DNA of 64,000 nucleotides from Euptelea pleiosperma. Taxonomy: Eukaryota > Streptophyta > Magnoliopsida > Ranunculales > Eupteleaceae. Location of the stretch: the NCBI GenBank assembly GCA_035048495.1, contig CM068552.1, forward strand, positions 21,020,154 through 21,084,153, read 5' to 3'. The notes under the pieces are model-generated. The model had not been told where the DNA came from. It searched no databases and saw nothing but the letters and a program-made list of their open reading frames with translations. Shown piece after piece: positions 1 to 11,947 of the stretch (the stretch's first letter is position 1; each line of letters begins with the position of its first letter). The position numbers and the translations under genes were made by a program.

Positions 1-2924
1 TGTTAAGGAGCTCTGTACTACCCCCTTTGGGGAGTGCATCTCCATGCTTTCATCTTTCATTCTTGTGGGTTAGTGCAACCCAATCAAAGAGTATTAACAA
101 TATGGGTGTTGGGTACACAAAGTGTGTAATTTTGGATTTGAGCCATCAAAGTGTTGTTAAAGACGGATTTGCGCCAACACTGCAAACATTAAGATCAGCA
201 ATGACAATTCCAAGTCAGATGAAAACTAAATCATCATCATCATCATAGAATTTTTCATTTAGTCTGATTGGCGCACGCCAATCACATTGAATAGATCTTA
301 TTCTATGGTCTTTTAACAAACTTATCATTGATTTAAATATTGGAGCATCAAGTTAAAACATAGAATCTCAACGAAATGAGATAGCAATGACTCAGAAGAA
401 CATATTGTTGTGCAATAAACCACATATGGTTCCTGCATATATTTAATGGTCCAGCTAAGTGCATGGGTTGGTCACTGGACACAAAACTAGTCATCCCTGA
501 GAGAAACGAATACTCGGAAATCCCAAATCTATGATGCATTGATACACGAACGGGCGTCAGAGGCCAACATAGTGCGGAGTGTCCAACTCAGTGAACCTTG
601 AAAAATAAGATTCATTGACTTGGCACTATACTTAAAAAAATGTGAAATGATGTAATTGTTATTTTACATGACAATGAGGATAATAGTAGATTATTTGATA
701 GGATATCTTATGCTTTGCATCATATACTTATTGAAAAGAGAATCATATACATAATGTTATATTTGTTGCACAGAAAACTTCACTTGTAAAAGGTAGAACT
801 TATAACATATAACAAATCTTGATTAATATCTAGAAAGTAAAGAAAGAAAAATCAAACTAAGATTTGGAAGTGCCCTAGACTCCATAACATGTCGGACTCC
901 GACACAGATACTTTGCCCGTTTAGAAGAATCCATGCAACATAGCCCCAAATCAACCCCATTCTTTGTAACCACAACACCACCACAACCCAACAAACACGA
1001 AGCAACTTGTCTTTTAGAATTATTTGCTATGTAAAACCACACAAATCACACAATACTAGAAACCCTACAAGCCTGATGAAAACCTAAAATTTACAGCAGC
1101 AAGAATCAAATCCAGAAAACATGCATAAATCTAATCGAAGTAGAATGAATTGTTCATCAAAGGCAGAGAAACATAAAAATCTCCAATAATTCAAAAAGGA
1201 AAAAAAAATAAAAGGCGAAATTAAATGTGAAGGTGGACAAATTACTAGAATGCACAAAAAGAGAAGAAGACATAACATAGTTGGTTTTTTTGTTTTGGGA
1301 TCAATTGAAACCTCCACCTAGCCAAAAGGAAATGTTTTTGGGTGGTCTCCTGATTGAAAGTGGGGAGTTTTAGGAGAGAGCCTTTAAGATTCTCCACATC
1401 GATTTGAAACTGCGAGTGACTGATTTTAAGATGAAGAGAAACAACATGGTTCAAGTTATAGGGATGAGAGAGAGAAAGAGAGCTTATTGTCGGACGGCGA
1501 TGACAAACTTCGCAGATGAGAGACGATTGGGGTGGGGGAGAGATTAAGATTAAAATGAAGGGAACGGGAGTTGAGCCTGATAAAAAGTTGCAACTTGAGA
1601 AATTAAAAGATTTGAAAAGAAATGTAGCTATAGCTCCTAGTTCTTAGCATTCAAATACCTCTAGTTTGAGATCTAGACCATTAGATTGCCAAGTTCCCAC
1701 TTCAAATACTCTTTGAGGCCCTATCCCTTGGTAGTTCTAGTATGAGACTAAGACCCTAGATAATTTTAATCCAAAGTCTAATCACCTCGGAAAGTCTCCA
1801 TTTAGAGTCCTACCATCTGGATTTACATTAAGGAAACGTCCCCTTAAGGTAGGTTCTCCACCTATCATCACTCAAAAGGAATGAGACCTACCACATCTTA
1901 TAGATCCTCTCAGCCAAATGCACTTTCCTCCCATTTTTCAAATTCAAATTAGGGAGAGAAGATGTCCAAGTTCCATACATGGAAAACTAATCCAATCAAG
2001 ACCTCAAGTCAAACTGTTTCTTAAGACAAATTGAATCCGAAAGGGAAAACCAACCATTTCAAGATTAAGCCCGGCACTATTAAATTCTTAGAGCTGATCA
2101 TAGAAGGGGACTTCTTTTAAAATTCAAGCTAAGGCCTTAGGAAGAAGGGCACACATTCATACAACATAGAAAGAAGCAATCCTACACTTTTCAACTTAGA
2201 GAATGCTCCTATGCACTAAGGAAGAAGAGGACATCCTCACAATTGTTTTCTAAATATTATTTTTTTTGCAATAAGTGCCAAGGAGCTCTTAGAGATTGAA
2301 GGATTGATCAAGCATCTTCCATCATATATATTCAAACCAAGCATCATCCTCAATGACAAATATGTACTAGAGAATTTTTGGAGATTGAAGGAGATTACTC
2401 TGCAACTATCACTCATCGTATGCACTATAAAGAGCTTCACCATCATCATCACCATCTCATACCAAGCTTCGAGATCTAACTTTTGCAAGCTCTCATTCGG
2501 TTTGAAATCGAGTCCCAGCTGTTACAACCTTCAAAATACAGTTCGAAGAAGGATCTGAGTTTTGTGCCATAATTTTGCTTTGACATCTCACAAGAGTTTC
2601 TAATAGGATGCCAACTTGACCATATGAGGGTGCTTCCTACTATAATATGGAATAGTATCTCATTTTCCCAATAAATTATGTTCTAGTTTAAAGTTATTAT
2701 AATATAAATTATTTTGAGATATTCTAAAAATTTATATACAAAATCACTATCCACCTTCAATATAAATTATTAAAGTGCCTATTGTACTACCGTATCCATT
2801 ACTTGCAATGGAAAAATCAAGAAATAACTTGTACAACACTCATGCAAGTTCTCATATTGTTTAAGCTACCCAAAACCAGCATATTGGTTGATTGATTCTC
2901 TTTTTCTCTGTTTTAAAATTTCAG
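1..2924. other. Upstream DNA without recognisable gene
   Basis: I recognise no conserved protein, RNA gene or transposon terminus here. A short trinucleotide run (TCA/ATC) lies at about 229-247. The open frames present are short, unlike known families and in AT-rich DNA. The last bases form a pyrimidine-rich tract ending in TTTCAG at 2919-2924, which serves as a splice acceptor for the ankyrin exon that follows. Any 5' exon of that gene should lie in this stretch or beyond the left edge, but I cannot identify one. Confidence 0.4.
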
Positions 2925-4356
2925 GCATCACAAGTATACTAGTTAAAGAAAAGCCAGAACTTGTAAAAGGAAAAGATGGCCTCGGGCGGACCCCTCTTCA
3001 CTATGCAGCATCAATGGGCAATCTGACGATGGTCCAACTGTTACTGAATTGTGACACTTCCATAGCATATCTCTTAGACGAAGATGGCCTATCACCTCTT
3101 CACAGAGCAGCTATTAATGGGAACATATACGTAATTCAAGCCCTTCTTAAACAATGCCCAGATTGTGTGGACCTGCTTGATGGAAGAGGCCAGAATGCTC
3201 TTCATGCTGCCATCAAGAGTAAACAATTAAAAGTCGTCAAGTATCTCTTAAAACAAATTGAGCTTGAGGGGCTTTTTAACCAGCCAGATAACGATGGAAA
3301 CACACCTTTGCATGTGGCTACCATGCATTGCCATTTTAGGATTGCAAGAACTCTCTCGCTAGACAATAGAGTGGACTTGAGAGCCATGGATAATAAAGGC
3401 CTCACAGCTATTGATATAGTTGAACTAAATATTGAGCAGAGAAGAACAATATTTCAGAAGGTACCACTTTAATTAGAGTTAATACCATACATAATATGCA
3501 AATGAATCCATATGCACCTTCTTACAATGCTGAAGTAGCTACATAACATGCACACTCGACTCATATACGTACATACATGATTCATGCCAACATACTTGCG
3601 AGAGATATGTTTTTATATCGCACATTGAAAATCCTCCTTTATTGTAATACATATATGATCAGATGCATATGTAGTTAAGGATCACTTGTATATAGATAGT
3701 GTATGTGTAGAGCTAGTTATTATCTGACCATCAGGTTGATCCATGTATAAAATTTTGTCATGTAGTTCCTAGTCTCAATGACGTTGAGGAAAGCCATTGC
3801 ATTGAGGAATCAGCCACCACTAGCCACCGAAAAGAGTAGACATTCCACAACTGATGTAGCATCTTCAAGAGATTCTTACAAGGAAATGGTTAGCACCCTT
3901 TCAGTCGTAGCAACACTCATTGCTACCATTGCATGTACAGCTGCACTCACTATGCCTGGAGGACTCAAAAGCGACGGTCCAGACCAAGGCACAGCAGTTT
4001 TAATAAGAAAAGCAGCTTTCAAAGCATTTGTGATATTTGATGCCTTTGCCATTAGTTATTCATTCCCTGCAATATTTCTACTCGTGTGGGCGACCATTGC
4101 TGATCGGGAAGCATTTGTTGGAAGTGTTGTATTTGCCACGTTGCTTACGTGGTTGGCTCTTGTGGCAATGGCGGCAGCTTTCGCGACGGGTTTCTTTGCA
4201 GTGTTGTCCAGCCTCCCGTGGCTTGCCATTTTCATCTGTTATTGCACCTATGGCGTGCCCATTGGTATGCTGATTATGCCAAAGATGATCAAAGATCTTT
4301 TGTTTAGAGGATTTTCGTTTAGAGTATTTTCACTCTATGAGCTCTTTTCGGCGTAG
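2925..4356 (+). CDS. Ankyrin-repeat/PGG-domain membrane protein, 3' part (two exons seen)
   Basis: Two exons are visible: 2925-3460 (acceptor TTTCAG, donor AAG|GTACC) and 3766-4356 (acceptor ATGTAG), with a 305-bp intron. The phases match: the first exon ends on a codon boundary and the second opens with Phe-Leu-Val-Ser. The first exon encodes about five ankyrin repeats, with cores such as RTPLHYAA, LSPLHRAA, NALHAAI and NTPLHVAT. The second encodes a PGG domain with the literal motif TMPGGL, followed by hydrophobic segments typical of three or four membrane helices, and stops at TAG 4354-4356. The family includes plant ACD6-like and ITN1-like proteins, which act at membranes in defence or stress signalling. 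The exon at 2925 starts inside a codon, so at least one upstream exon is required and is not found. The gene is either cut by the window or 5'-truncated. Family is confident; function is not. Confidence 0.8.
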
Positions 4357-5631
4357 GCATGTGTTCAATGTAGGAGTACCATCTGTCATAGCAGGGATTG
4401 CCCCGAGGACTGATGAAGGTGAATTGGAAGCATTGTTGGTGACAAGCACAATCAATTCGCCTTTCAATTTATCCCAGGTGTTCCAGTGAGCAGGTCGGGT
4501 TGCTGCATCTAAATTAATATATATTAGAATCACATACTATATTTAATATATATTCATGGACATTTTATGCAAGAGATGAATTTCCCTTAGTATAACTCAA
4601 TGACTTATTGGGTTGGGTCGTCCGACCCGTAATCCGCGGATTGACCCAAAAACCCAAGGTCAAGCCATGATGATTTAAATGATAAAATGGGTCAAATGAA
4701 ATCGGACCTTTTTGGTAGCACACCATTCATAATAATGTGTGTGTCACGCTCAAATCCGGGTATCCAAACTCGACCCAACTTGTATCCATGACATGAATGA
4801 TACAAAAATACACTCCATTTCAAATTAAAGATACAAATACAATTACAATTTTTATAAGGCAAAACTTAGGTGAAAAGGTTTTGATTTAAAGTACACTCTT
4901 GTTCTAAAGAGGGTCAAGTATTAGTAAATAAGTCAAATTTTGACTTTTTTGAAAGTCAGTCAAAAGTTTTTTAAAATGTCAAATCAACATATTTTTAAGA
5001 ATGATATGGTATAACACTAGTTTAGTTGTTTTAAAAGAATTGCATTGACGAAAAAGTAGTTTCTTGACATTTCTGAAGAATTATATAAGTTCAACTATTT
5101 TGAAAACGATTCATATCTTATAAACAGAGCAGAATTTCAACATTTGGCTCGCATTTGTTTAAAGGAACTCGTTGAGATATTCAACTTTTTCTTGAAATAG
5201 CCGAATGCCGAATCGGCTCCTATAAGCGGGAAAATGCGTTTTGTTTTCTGTTGATTGTTAATCTCGTTTTGCTGATTCTTAATTACAATCGATTTAAAAT
5301 AATCATAAGATATTCTAAAGGTGAAAATAAATTATTATGTCTGCATTACTGGTTGAAAAATCACGTTACGATCAATTTTGCATTTCATGGACTTAGCCAA
5401 ATTATGAGAGGTTCTATTTCTCTCTCACTCAAGGCCAAACGTCTCTCGCACTGGTGAAGTCATGTGGGGTGTGTATGTTTCTTTTGGATTTCTAAATGGG
5501 TTGAAAATGGTGGTTGAGTTTGCCTAGGGTGACATTCTTTAAAAAAAAAAAAATTCCTGTTTAGGTGTATCTAGCCTAAGGTTAGCCGTTGATACCTATG
5601 GAGAGAGTCTCCACGATTCTGGGTTTTGTGT
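4357..5631. other. Intergenic DNA with short transposon remnants
   Basis: No gene is seen. At about 4609-4660 there is a short tract rich in GGGT/ACCC words resembling MITE ends found elsewhere here. At about 4743 a TGTCACGCTCAAATCCGGG stretch resembles the starts of the LTR-like sequences at 19664 and 50399, so it may be a decayed LTR fragment. The remainder is AT-rich without recognisable structure. Confidence 0.3.
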
Positions 5632-6320
5632 AAGGGTGGCAATTTGGCCCACAGCCCGTTGTCCGGCCCAAGCCCAGCCCATTTAACTAGGGCTTAGCCC
5701 GGCCTGGCTCGATGGTATGCCGGGCCTGACCTGGTCCTTGAATTAGATGGGTCGGGCCTGTTATCAAAATCTAGCCCGCAGCCCGGCCCGAGTATGGTCC
5801 AAAATATGTTTCATGGGATGGGCTCTGGCAGGGCAGTGTACTGGGCCTTAAAGCCCGACCTTGAGCCCCGACCTGCAGAAAATTAATGATAGTAGTGTCC
5901 TTTACCGCATTCGTGAAGCCATGTTGCAGCCTGTACAAATGTTCATAAGATCCACAAGAATCAGATCACATCGAACTTCCAGGGAGTTAAGGCATTATTC
6001 GGAAAACATTAATGTTATGATCCTGAATTACACTGTAGACGCGGACCAGCCTGAGTTGTTTGTGGGCTTGGTCAGCCCGGCCCGACTTAATGCATAGTGT
6101 CAATTAGGTATATTGTGTTAATTAGTTTAAGTTCTTTCCTATTCTTTATAAGTTCGGTTAATAGATGGAGAACCATCAGATTTCCACACATCTTATGCAC
6201 AGGGCGAGTGGCAACTCAGAGTAGCATTTTGGCCCGTTGGGCTGGACAGGGTTGGTCGGGCCGCATCTACAGTGCTGGGCCGGGTCAGGCCAAATCGGCC
6301 CAAGTGTGTTTTCTTCCAAA
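5632..6320. repeat. hAT-like MITE remnant (one end)
   Basis: The left end reads AAGGGTGGCAATTTGGCCC, close to the plant hAT-type terminus TAGGGGTGGCAA, and is followed by many GGCCCG/CGGGCC words. A second GC-rich block at about 6225-6310 contains GGCCCGTTGGGCTGG and related words. No matching right terminus or target duplication is found, so the element is degraded or truncated. It has no coding capacity. Confidence 0.4.
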
Positions 6321-6582
6321 ATCCAATTGGGTCAATTACTAATGTGTGTGCATAGTTAGTAACTTCTATAAAATTGCACCGACGACCACACATCCAGTCA
6401 TTAATAATTAATATTATTTAATTGAAATAAAGTCCATTTTGTTTTATTACCAAAAATGCCACTAATAGTTAACTAGAACTTATGTACCATAGGTGTGGTG
6501 TACAGTGGTGAATGACTACTTGACTACTCCTTACTCCTTAGGGTGTACAAGGTATTTCGCAAGTATGTACTTTAAATATTAA

Positions 6583-7503
6583 GGGAATTATTGACATTCG
6601 CCGCCCCCCCATGTTATCTTCAAAATTTGACATACCCCCTAACAATTTGAAAAATCTGACATACCCCCCTATGACCTAGTCCGCCATCTAAGACCGTCAT
6701 TGACTATCAATTATTTTTTAGAAGAACAAAAATGTCCATTTCTTCAACCTTGAACAAAAAAAAAAGTGAGTTTGGGATGAAACCCCAACCCCAAATCAGA
6801 TTTTCTTTTATCACATCTCTGAGTTCACTATTAGTTTCTCCTTCGTTGATCTTTTATTTTTTTTCTATATTCTTGTCATTTTGTATTCTCAGATCTAGAT
6901 GATACAGATTATTGTCATAAAATGAAAAGCTTTTGAAAATTGATTTCTTTATCTGTAGTTGTTTGGCAGGAATTCAATGTTTGCTTCTTTTTTTTTTTCT
7001 CTCTCTTTGGTAGTTTGGCTGGTTTGGATTGCAGTTTTTGCCACACAAAAAATAGATTTTGAAAGCTTTTCATGGGAAAATTCTTTTTCTGGCACAAAAT
7101 ATTGATCCAAACAGCCCTAATTTTTTTCTTTTTTTATTTGCGAAAAATAGTTTTATTTGCATATAAAAACTCTTCAAAAAGGATAGAGTTTCATTTAAGG
7201 TCTTTTGAGCGATCGAGAAATCTAAAATGATTGGAGATTTATTCTAATTCATTAGGTTTTTTTTCTAAACTTTAATGCGTCCCTCTTTGAGCTTTACAAA
7301 TTTAGATCAATGATTTCAAAAAGGAGCTTGAGATTTTAACTTTCCTTGACGTCATAAACATTTTTTCTAAGGTTGAAGAAAGGGGAATTTTTGTCCTTTT
7401 CAAAAGAAAGTGTTAGTCAATGAAGGGGTATGTTAGTTTTTTCAAATTGTGGGGGGTATGTCAAATTTCGAGGGTAACATGGGGGGTTATGTCAAAAATT
7501 CTC
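6583..7503. mobile_element. Non-autonomous Mutator-type element with 9-bp target duplication
   Basis: The direct repeat AAATATTAA occurs immediately outside both ends (6574-6582 and 7504-7512), a perfect 9-bp duplication. The termini are inverted: the left starts GGGAATTATTGACATTCG and the reverse complement of the right starts GAGAATTTTTGACATAAC. Inverted similarity continues inward through blocks containing TTTGACATACCCCC. A 9-bp duplication plus long terminal inverted repeats is characteristic of Mutator-like elements. The interior (921 bp in all) encodes no transposase, so it would depend on a helper. Confidence 0.7.
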
Positions 7504-7827
7504 AAATATTAACATTAATTATGATGTTAAGTGTCAAAATTATAGGGTGGTCCTTAAATGTTCCCATTTGATGAGTAGGTCCCTAATGTCGGAGAGATTT
7601 CTAAAATGTGTCCAAATACCCATTATAGTCCTACCAATTATGGAATTATTTAAATTATGACTAATAAATGTGTCAAATTTTCAATAATGCCCAATGTTCA
7701 CATTATTGTTTGATCATGTCCGTCGATCTCTCTTTATTATTCTCCTATGGTTAGTTGTGGAAAGTTGGTATTACTTGGGTTCTCAGTAGGTCCCACCGCC
7801 TTAAAATTCTTTATGATCTTATTAGAT

Positions 7828-8380
7828 GGGACGGGATATTGGCACCCTTGTTTTCTCTCAGTAAACCCAAAAATGCCCCTCCCTCCTTTTTCACTCATCA
7901 CACCCATAAAAAAAATGAAGAGAAGAAGAAGAGGAAGAAGAAAAAGAGGAGGAGGAGGACGCCGCTACCATCGCCGCAAGTACGTCTCTCCTTCTCTCTC
8001 CCTCTCTCCCAACCAAAAAAAAATAGATAAATGAGGAGGGAGGTCGTCGCCATCAATACCGCAGGTGCGTCCTCCCTCTCTCTCTCTCTTTGGTTCCTAG
8101 CTGCCAAGTGTGGGTGCCACACTCGACCGGTTTGCCGAGTGTTGCATGCCACACTCGGCCTCGGGGGCTACCGAGGCAGCCCAAAACTAGTGAGAGAGAG
8201 GGAGAGAAAGGGGGGCATACCTGGGTGGCGACGGCCGGTGGCCTCCTCTTTCTTCTTCTTCTTCTTCTTCTTCTTCATCTCTGTTTTTCTTCTTCTCTGT
8301 TTTTTTTTTTGTCTTTGGTGGATGGGTGTGATGAGTGAAGGGTCAACTGAGCAAAAACGCGGGTGCCAATATCACGTCCC
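7828..8380. mobile_element. MITE with long terminal inverted repeats
   Basis: The left end GGGACGGGATATTGGCACCC is mirrored by the right end GGGTGCCAATATCACGTCCC. The inverted similarity runs inward through CACTCATCACACCCAT (left) and ATGGGTGTGATGAGTG (right), giving arms of roughly 100 bp. Flanking 8-mers TATTAGAT (7820-7827) and TATTAAAT (8381-8388) differ at one base and look like an 8-bp target duplication, suggesting a hAT-type origin. The centre contains GAA/GAG runs, a TTC run at about 8248-8275 and small palindromes with CACTCGGCC words. The open frames across it are low-complexity and not convincing genes. Confidence 0.6.
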
Positions 8381-8718
8381 TATTAAATAAAGTCCGTTAG
8401 CAGTGAAATAGAAAGTGCCTTTACACTAGCATTTGCAAGAATATAAATTTAAATTATTATCCTAAGGGTTAAATACATGTATGGGTCCTACGTGTCATGA
8501 AATCAAGGTTCTAGCTACATTCTCATTTTTATTCTAAGTGTCATGCATGTAATGTACCCATGATCAATCAATTCTAAGTAAAACATGTTCTGAAACATCA
8601 AAACGATGAAAAAGTATCAAATTTGTAATTTATCAAAATACCCCTAAATGAAAGATCATGGTATTACAATCTACAACTCTTAGTAGAGATATTTTGTAAC
8701 GAGTTTAAAGACGATAAC
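8381..8718. other. Intergenic spacer, nothing recognised
   Basis: AT-rich DNA between a MITE and an LTR. I see no open frame, repeat or signal of interest. Confidence 0.4.
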
Positions 8719-9839
8719 TGTGGGTACCGTATTTTCCAACCTATTAGAGGACTACACGTGTTCCTACCACAGCACGTGCAATATGCAAAAAGAGAAACCT
8801 GACACCTTGTAGCAAGCGTGAGTAAATGAGCTAACAAGACTTGCCCAAGACAGTCATCATCTTTTCAGCAGTATGCCAGGCACAACAGAAAGAACCACGT
8901 GTATGATGTGACGTCCAAGGCATTTAACCCTTCCCGGCAAGTCTTTCATTAGATACTTGACGATCAAAGCATTCAACCCTTCCTGTCATGTTCTTCCTTC
9001 ATTAATTTGTCGGTCAGGGCATTCAATCATTTCCGGCAAGTCTTTCATTAAATACTTGATGGTCAAGGCATTCAACCGTTCCCGTCATGTTCTTCCTTGA
9101 TTAATTTGTCAGTCAAGGCATTCAACCCTTCTCAGCAAGTCTTTCATTAGATACTTGACGGTCAAGGCATTCAACTTTTTCCGTCATGTTCTTCTTTGAT
9201 TAATTTGTCGGTCAAGACACTCAACTCTTCCAGGCAAGTTCTTCATTAGATACTTGACGAACAAAGCATCCAACTTTTTTCAACAAGTCACAACATCAAA
9301 CTCCATGAACAGATAAGTATCTTGATCAATGAATTAAAGATACATCAACATCTATTCAGTATATGCCACTTAGCAACAGGTCTGATCATTACAGACATCC
9401 CCAGATCTAACTAAATGAAGGAAGTTCAGATCCAACATGAAGAGGTTGCGTCATATAGATTCTTCCAAGATTGGATCTGGCCAATGAGAAGTGAACTCGT
9501 AGGGTATGAGTCAGACCATGTATAAACTATAAATATAGTACTTCCAAAACTGAGAAAGAGATCCAGACCCTAAGCTCCTAATCTAGAATCATTTTTTTTC
9601 TCTTTCATCTGATCTTGTGTGTTTTATCTTGTGAGAAGAAAACATTCACTGGCTTGAGTGCTAGAGTGTTGTCAACAAGTACACCACCACTCTGAGAGAG
9701 ATTATTCCATCATCCACAACGAAGAAAAATCCAGATCCTGAAGCTTCAGATCTTTCCAATCTAACTGATCTACCTCGAGATAAGGGTTAAATTAACCTCG
9801 AAGATTGTGTGGGATAAGATCTAATATTTTTTCTCTACA
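8719..9839 (+). mobile_element. LTR of a Tat-like Gypsy retrotransposon
   Basis: The block begins TGTGGGTACCGTATTTTCC and ends TTTTTTCTCTACA. It is followed after a short spacer by TGGCATCGTTTGTGGGAA, the primer-site region typical of Tat/Ogre-type plant Gypsy elements. The same opening, TGTGGGTACCAT, starts a second LTR at 13098. A TATA-like ATAAATATAG lies at about 9529. Length is about 1.12 kb. It contains a 99-bp tandem array. No matching second LTR is seen in the window, so the element is incomplete. Confidence 0.65.
8905..9290. repeat. Tandem repeat, 99-bp unit, inside an LTR
   Basis: The marker GGCAAGTCTTTCATTAGAT recurs with small changes at 8936, 9035, 9134 and 9233, a spacing of exactly 99 bp each time. 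Each unit holds two related half-units of about 50 bp, one with TACTTGACGGTCAAGG and one with TAATTTGTCGGTCAAGG. About 3.5 units are present. Confidence 0.85.
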
Positions 9840-9841
9840 TC

Positions 9842-10252
9842 TTTTGGCATCGTTTGTGGGAACGAGAAGAAGTTCCTTACATCTAAGAGAAATTCGATCG
9901 AATCATGGTAGATACAAGGCGAACAAATCTGAGGAGCGGAAAATACAAGAATCATCCTGATGATCTCAGAGATACTATCACTGAGAGGAGAAGGGTGAAA
10001 GAGCAGGAGAGTTAGCAGCAGACGATCGCTCAATTACTAGAAGAGAATGAAGAACTCAAAAGGCGATTGGTGATCCATCCAACAGGTGACCATGTGTCCG
10101 AGAACATTGGAGTCAATCGGAACAAATGCACCAGAAGTCTGATTGGAAAGATCAGATTCGGGGAGTCCGATTTGAGAAATCCAAGGAGTCGACGTCGGGA
10201 TTCTTATATCCCAATACCAAAGAAGCAACAGAAACTTGATTCTTCGATGTAA
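9842..10252 (+). pseudogene. Truncated gag start of the Tat-like Gypsy element
   Basis: After the primer-site region, an ATG at 9905 opens a frame beginning MVDTRRTNLRSGKY, the kind of N-terminus seen in plant Gypsy Gag proteins. It stops after about 36 codons. The same frame continues past the stop with a coiled-coil-like segment (QLLEENEELKRRL) and basic residues until TAA at about 10250. Nothing of the Gag core, protease or polymerase follows, because the sequence passes into a different LTR near 10484. This is a dead 5' fragment. Confidence 0.55.
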
Positions 10253-10483
10253 AGAAGTAGTGAATTCTTTCATGGAGCCTTTGGATCATCGAAAGCTCAA
10301 AAGTACTAAAAGGACACAATGGACATTAACAGACTTGTTGATGAACAAAGGACATAATAGTGATTAACGGAATTATCAATAGTATCAGAACCACACAAGG
10401 CCGGAGCTCTTGAAAGGAAACGACGAGATAAGCAATAGTCACCACTTTGTCGTGATGTACACTGCTTTTTGAAATAATCGGTT

Positions 10484-11947
10484 TGTTCTCTTTTACTCAA
10501 GAATACCTAGAAGGGGGGTGATTAGGTATTTAAAAATTAATCTAGTCTAACAAAAATTTACTGGTCAAGGTAAGATGATAAACTCACATGCCTTAGTTGA
10601 TTGATAAATAGATTATATCTCAACCATCTCAAATCAAATATATCTCCGTGGTATATTGTATTTTTGTCATTTGATTTAATCAATACAATTAGTGGAACAA
10701 CAATCAAACATCCACAAGACAAAAAGATTTTACGTGGAAACCTTATCCAAGGAAAACCACGAGACCACGTCTAGACGAAAAGTATTACTAACTAGAAAGT
10801 TAAACGAAACAGAAGTTACCTATGCAGCACCGTTGCAAATGTAGCTTCCAACCTTAGCCAAAGCCCACTACCGATGCATCCACGTCCTCTAAATCAACGC
10901 TAAGGATCCATGCGTGCCCTCCAAATCAAGAAGTCTTATTCGCTTGATCAGTTTGGTACTCCCCAAATCTACCTTCGATTAATACACCCCGATCTTAATT
11001 CTCAGCACTCCAGTCTCTATTGAAGGTGAAGGATTCAGTACACCCTGAACCCCAAGTCGCTCAAATAGTATTGAGACGCACTGGTACTCACAGACTTGCT
11101 AGGTTTAAGATTCTAAGTGAAAAACCTAAGCTGAGTAAGGATCAAGCACTTAGCTATGATCAAAGAGGAGAGAAAAGCTCTCAAGGAATAATAATGAAGC
11201 TTTGGACTTTTCTTCTTTTAATGGACAGTTCTTGATAAATAAAACTCTCTCTTCTATATGTCAATGTGTATTTGTAAGTCCAGAGAAGGGTTATATTTAT
11301 ACGGATTCATAGCACTGAGTCATAAGAGAAGTGGGGAAGGTGGAACCTAAAAATTCGGATCTAAAAAGACCTATTCATGCACAGTCCAATCGATTGTACT
11401 CTTGGTCCTATTGGTTGGGACAGTACAGATAGGTTTTTCCTTCGTCAATCCAATCGATTGTACCAAAAATCCAATTGATCGGACTCATGTAAGTTTCTAT
11501 TCCGTAGAGTCCAATTGATTTGATAGGGAGTCCAATCGATCAGACTTCAAACAGTGTTGTATCGTAGAGTCTAATCGATTAGCCTGGATAGTCCAATCGA
11601 TTGGACTTTCCCCAGAGTCAAAATCTTGACTAGACTCGGGTCTGTCCTTTGACTCAGTTTAACAATTATATTTTATTCATTTTAAAACCTATTCCTCTGG
11701 CCATTAAGTCACTTACCTTCGTAGGCGAGCGCATACAATCTTTAACTGACAAATGGGCAGTTACTTAGATGACTCCTGTCGTAAACCGTCTGATTCTTTG
11801 TCTTCATCTTTTAGTCTTCACGTAGTCGGCAAAGTATGTGTACCAGGACATCTTCAACGCTACACTGGTGCTCATAAGAATAGTTACAATAATGTTTTGT
11901 GTCACACGGAATCTTTGCCAAATTAGAATATGAAATTATTCTTTACA
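10484..11947 (-). mobile_element. 3' LTR of a minus-strand Copia retrotransposon
   Basis: Read on the minus strand, the sequence at 11961-11948 is a purine tract CCAAAGGGGGAGAT followed directly by TGTAAAGAATAATTTC, the usual arrangement of polypurine tract and LTR start in plant Copia elements. The other boundary is set at 10484 by a TGTTCTC start on the plus strand, giving TGT...ACA ends, and is approximate. Near that end is the stretch CCCCCCTTCTAGGTATTC (minus strand), seen in many plant Copia LTRs. Length is about 1.46 kb. Coding sequence is not recognisable on the internal side to 13.0 kb. Confidence 0.5.
11385..11610. repeat. Cluster of CCAATCGATTGG-like palindromic boxes in an LTR
   Basis: About seven copies of the palindromic word CCAATCGATTG and close variants (CCAATTGATCGG, CTAATCGATTAG) are spaced irregularly here. 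Several are preceded by AGT, giving the fuller motif AGTCCAATCGATTGGACT. They lie within the Copia LTR at 10484-11947. Confidence 0.7.

Noticed and set aside
3773..3780. Splice acceptor CCTAG at 3771-3772 for the second ankyrin exon
   Set aside because: It would put a TGA in frame; the acceptor at 3764-3765 keeps phase and joins smoothly.
7747..8390. Several overlapping open frames with Arg/Lys- or Phe/Leu-rich stretches
   Set aside because: They arise from GAA/TTC low-complexity runs inside a MITE with inverted ends.
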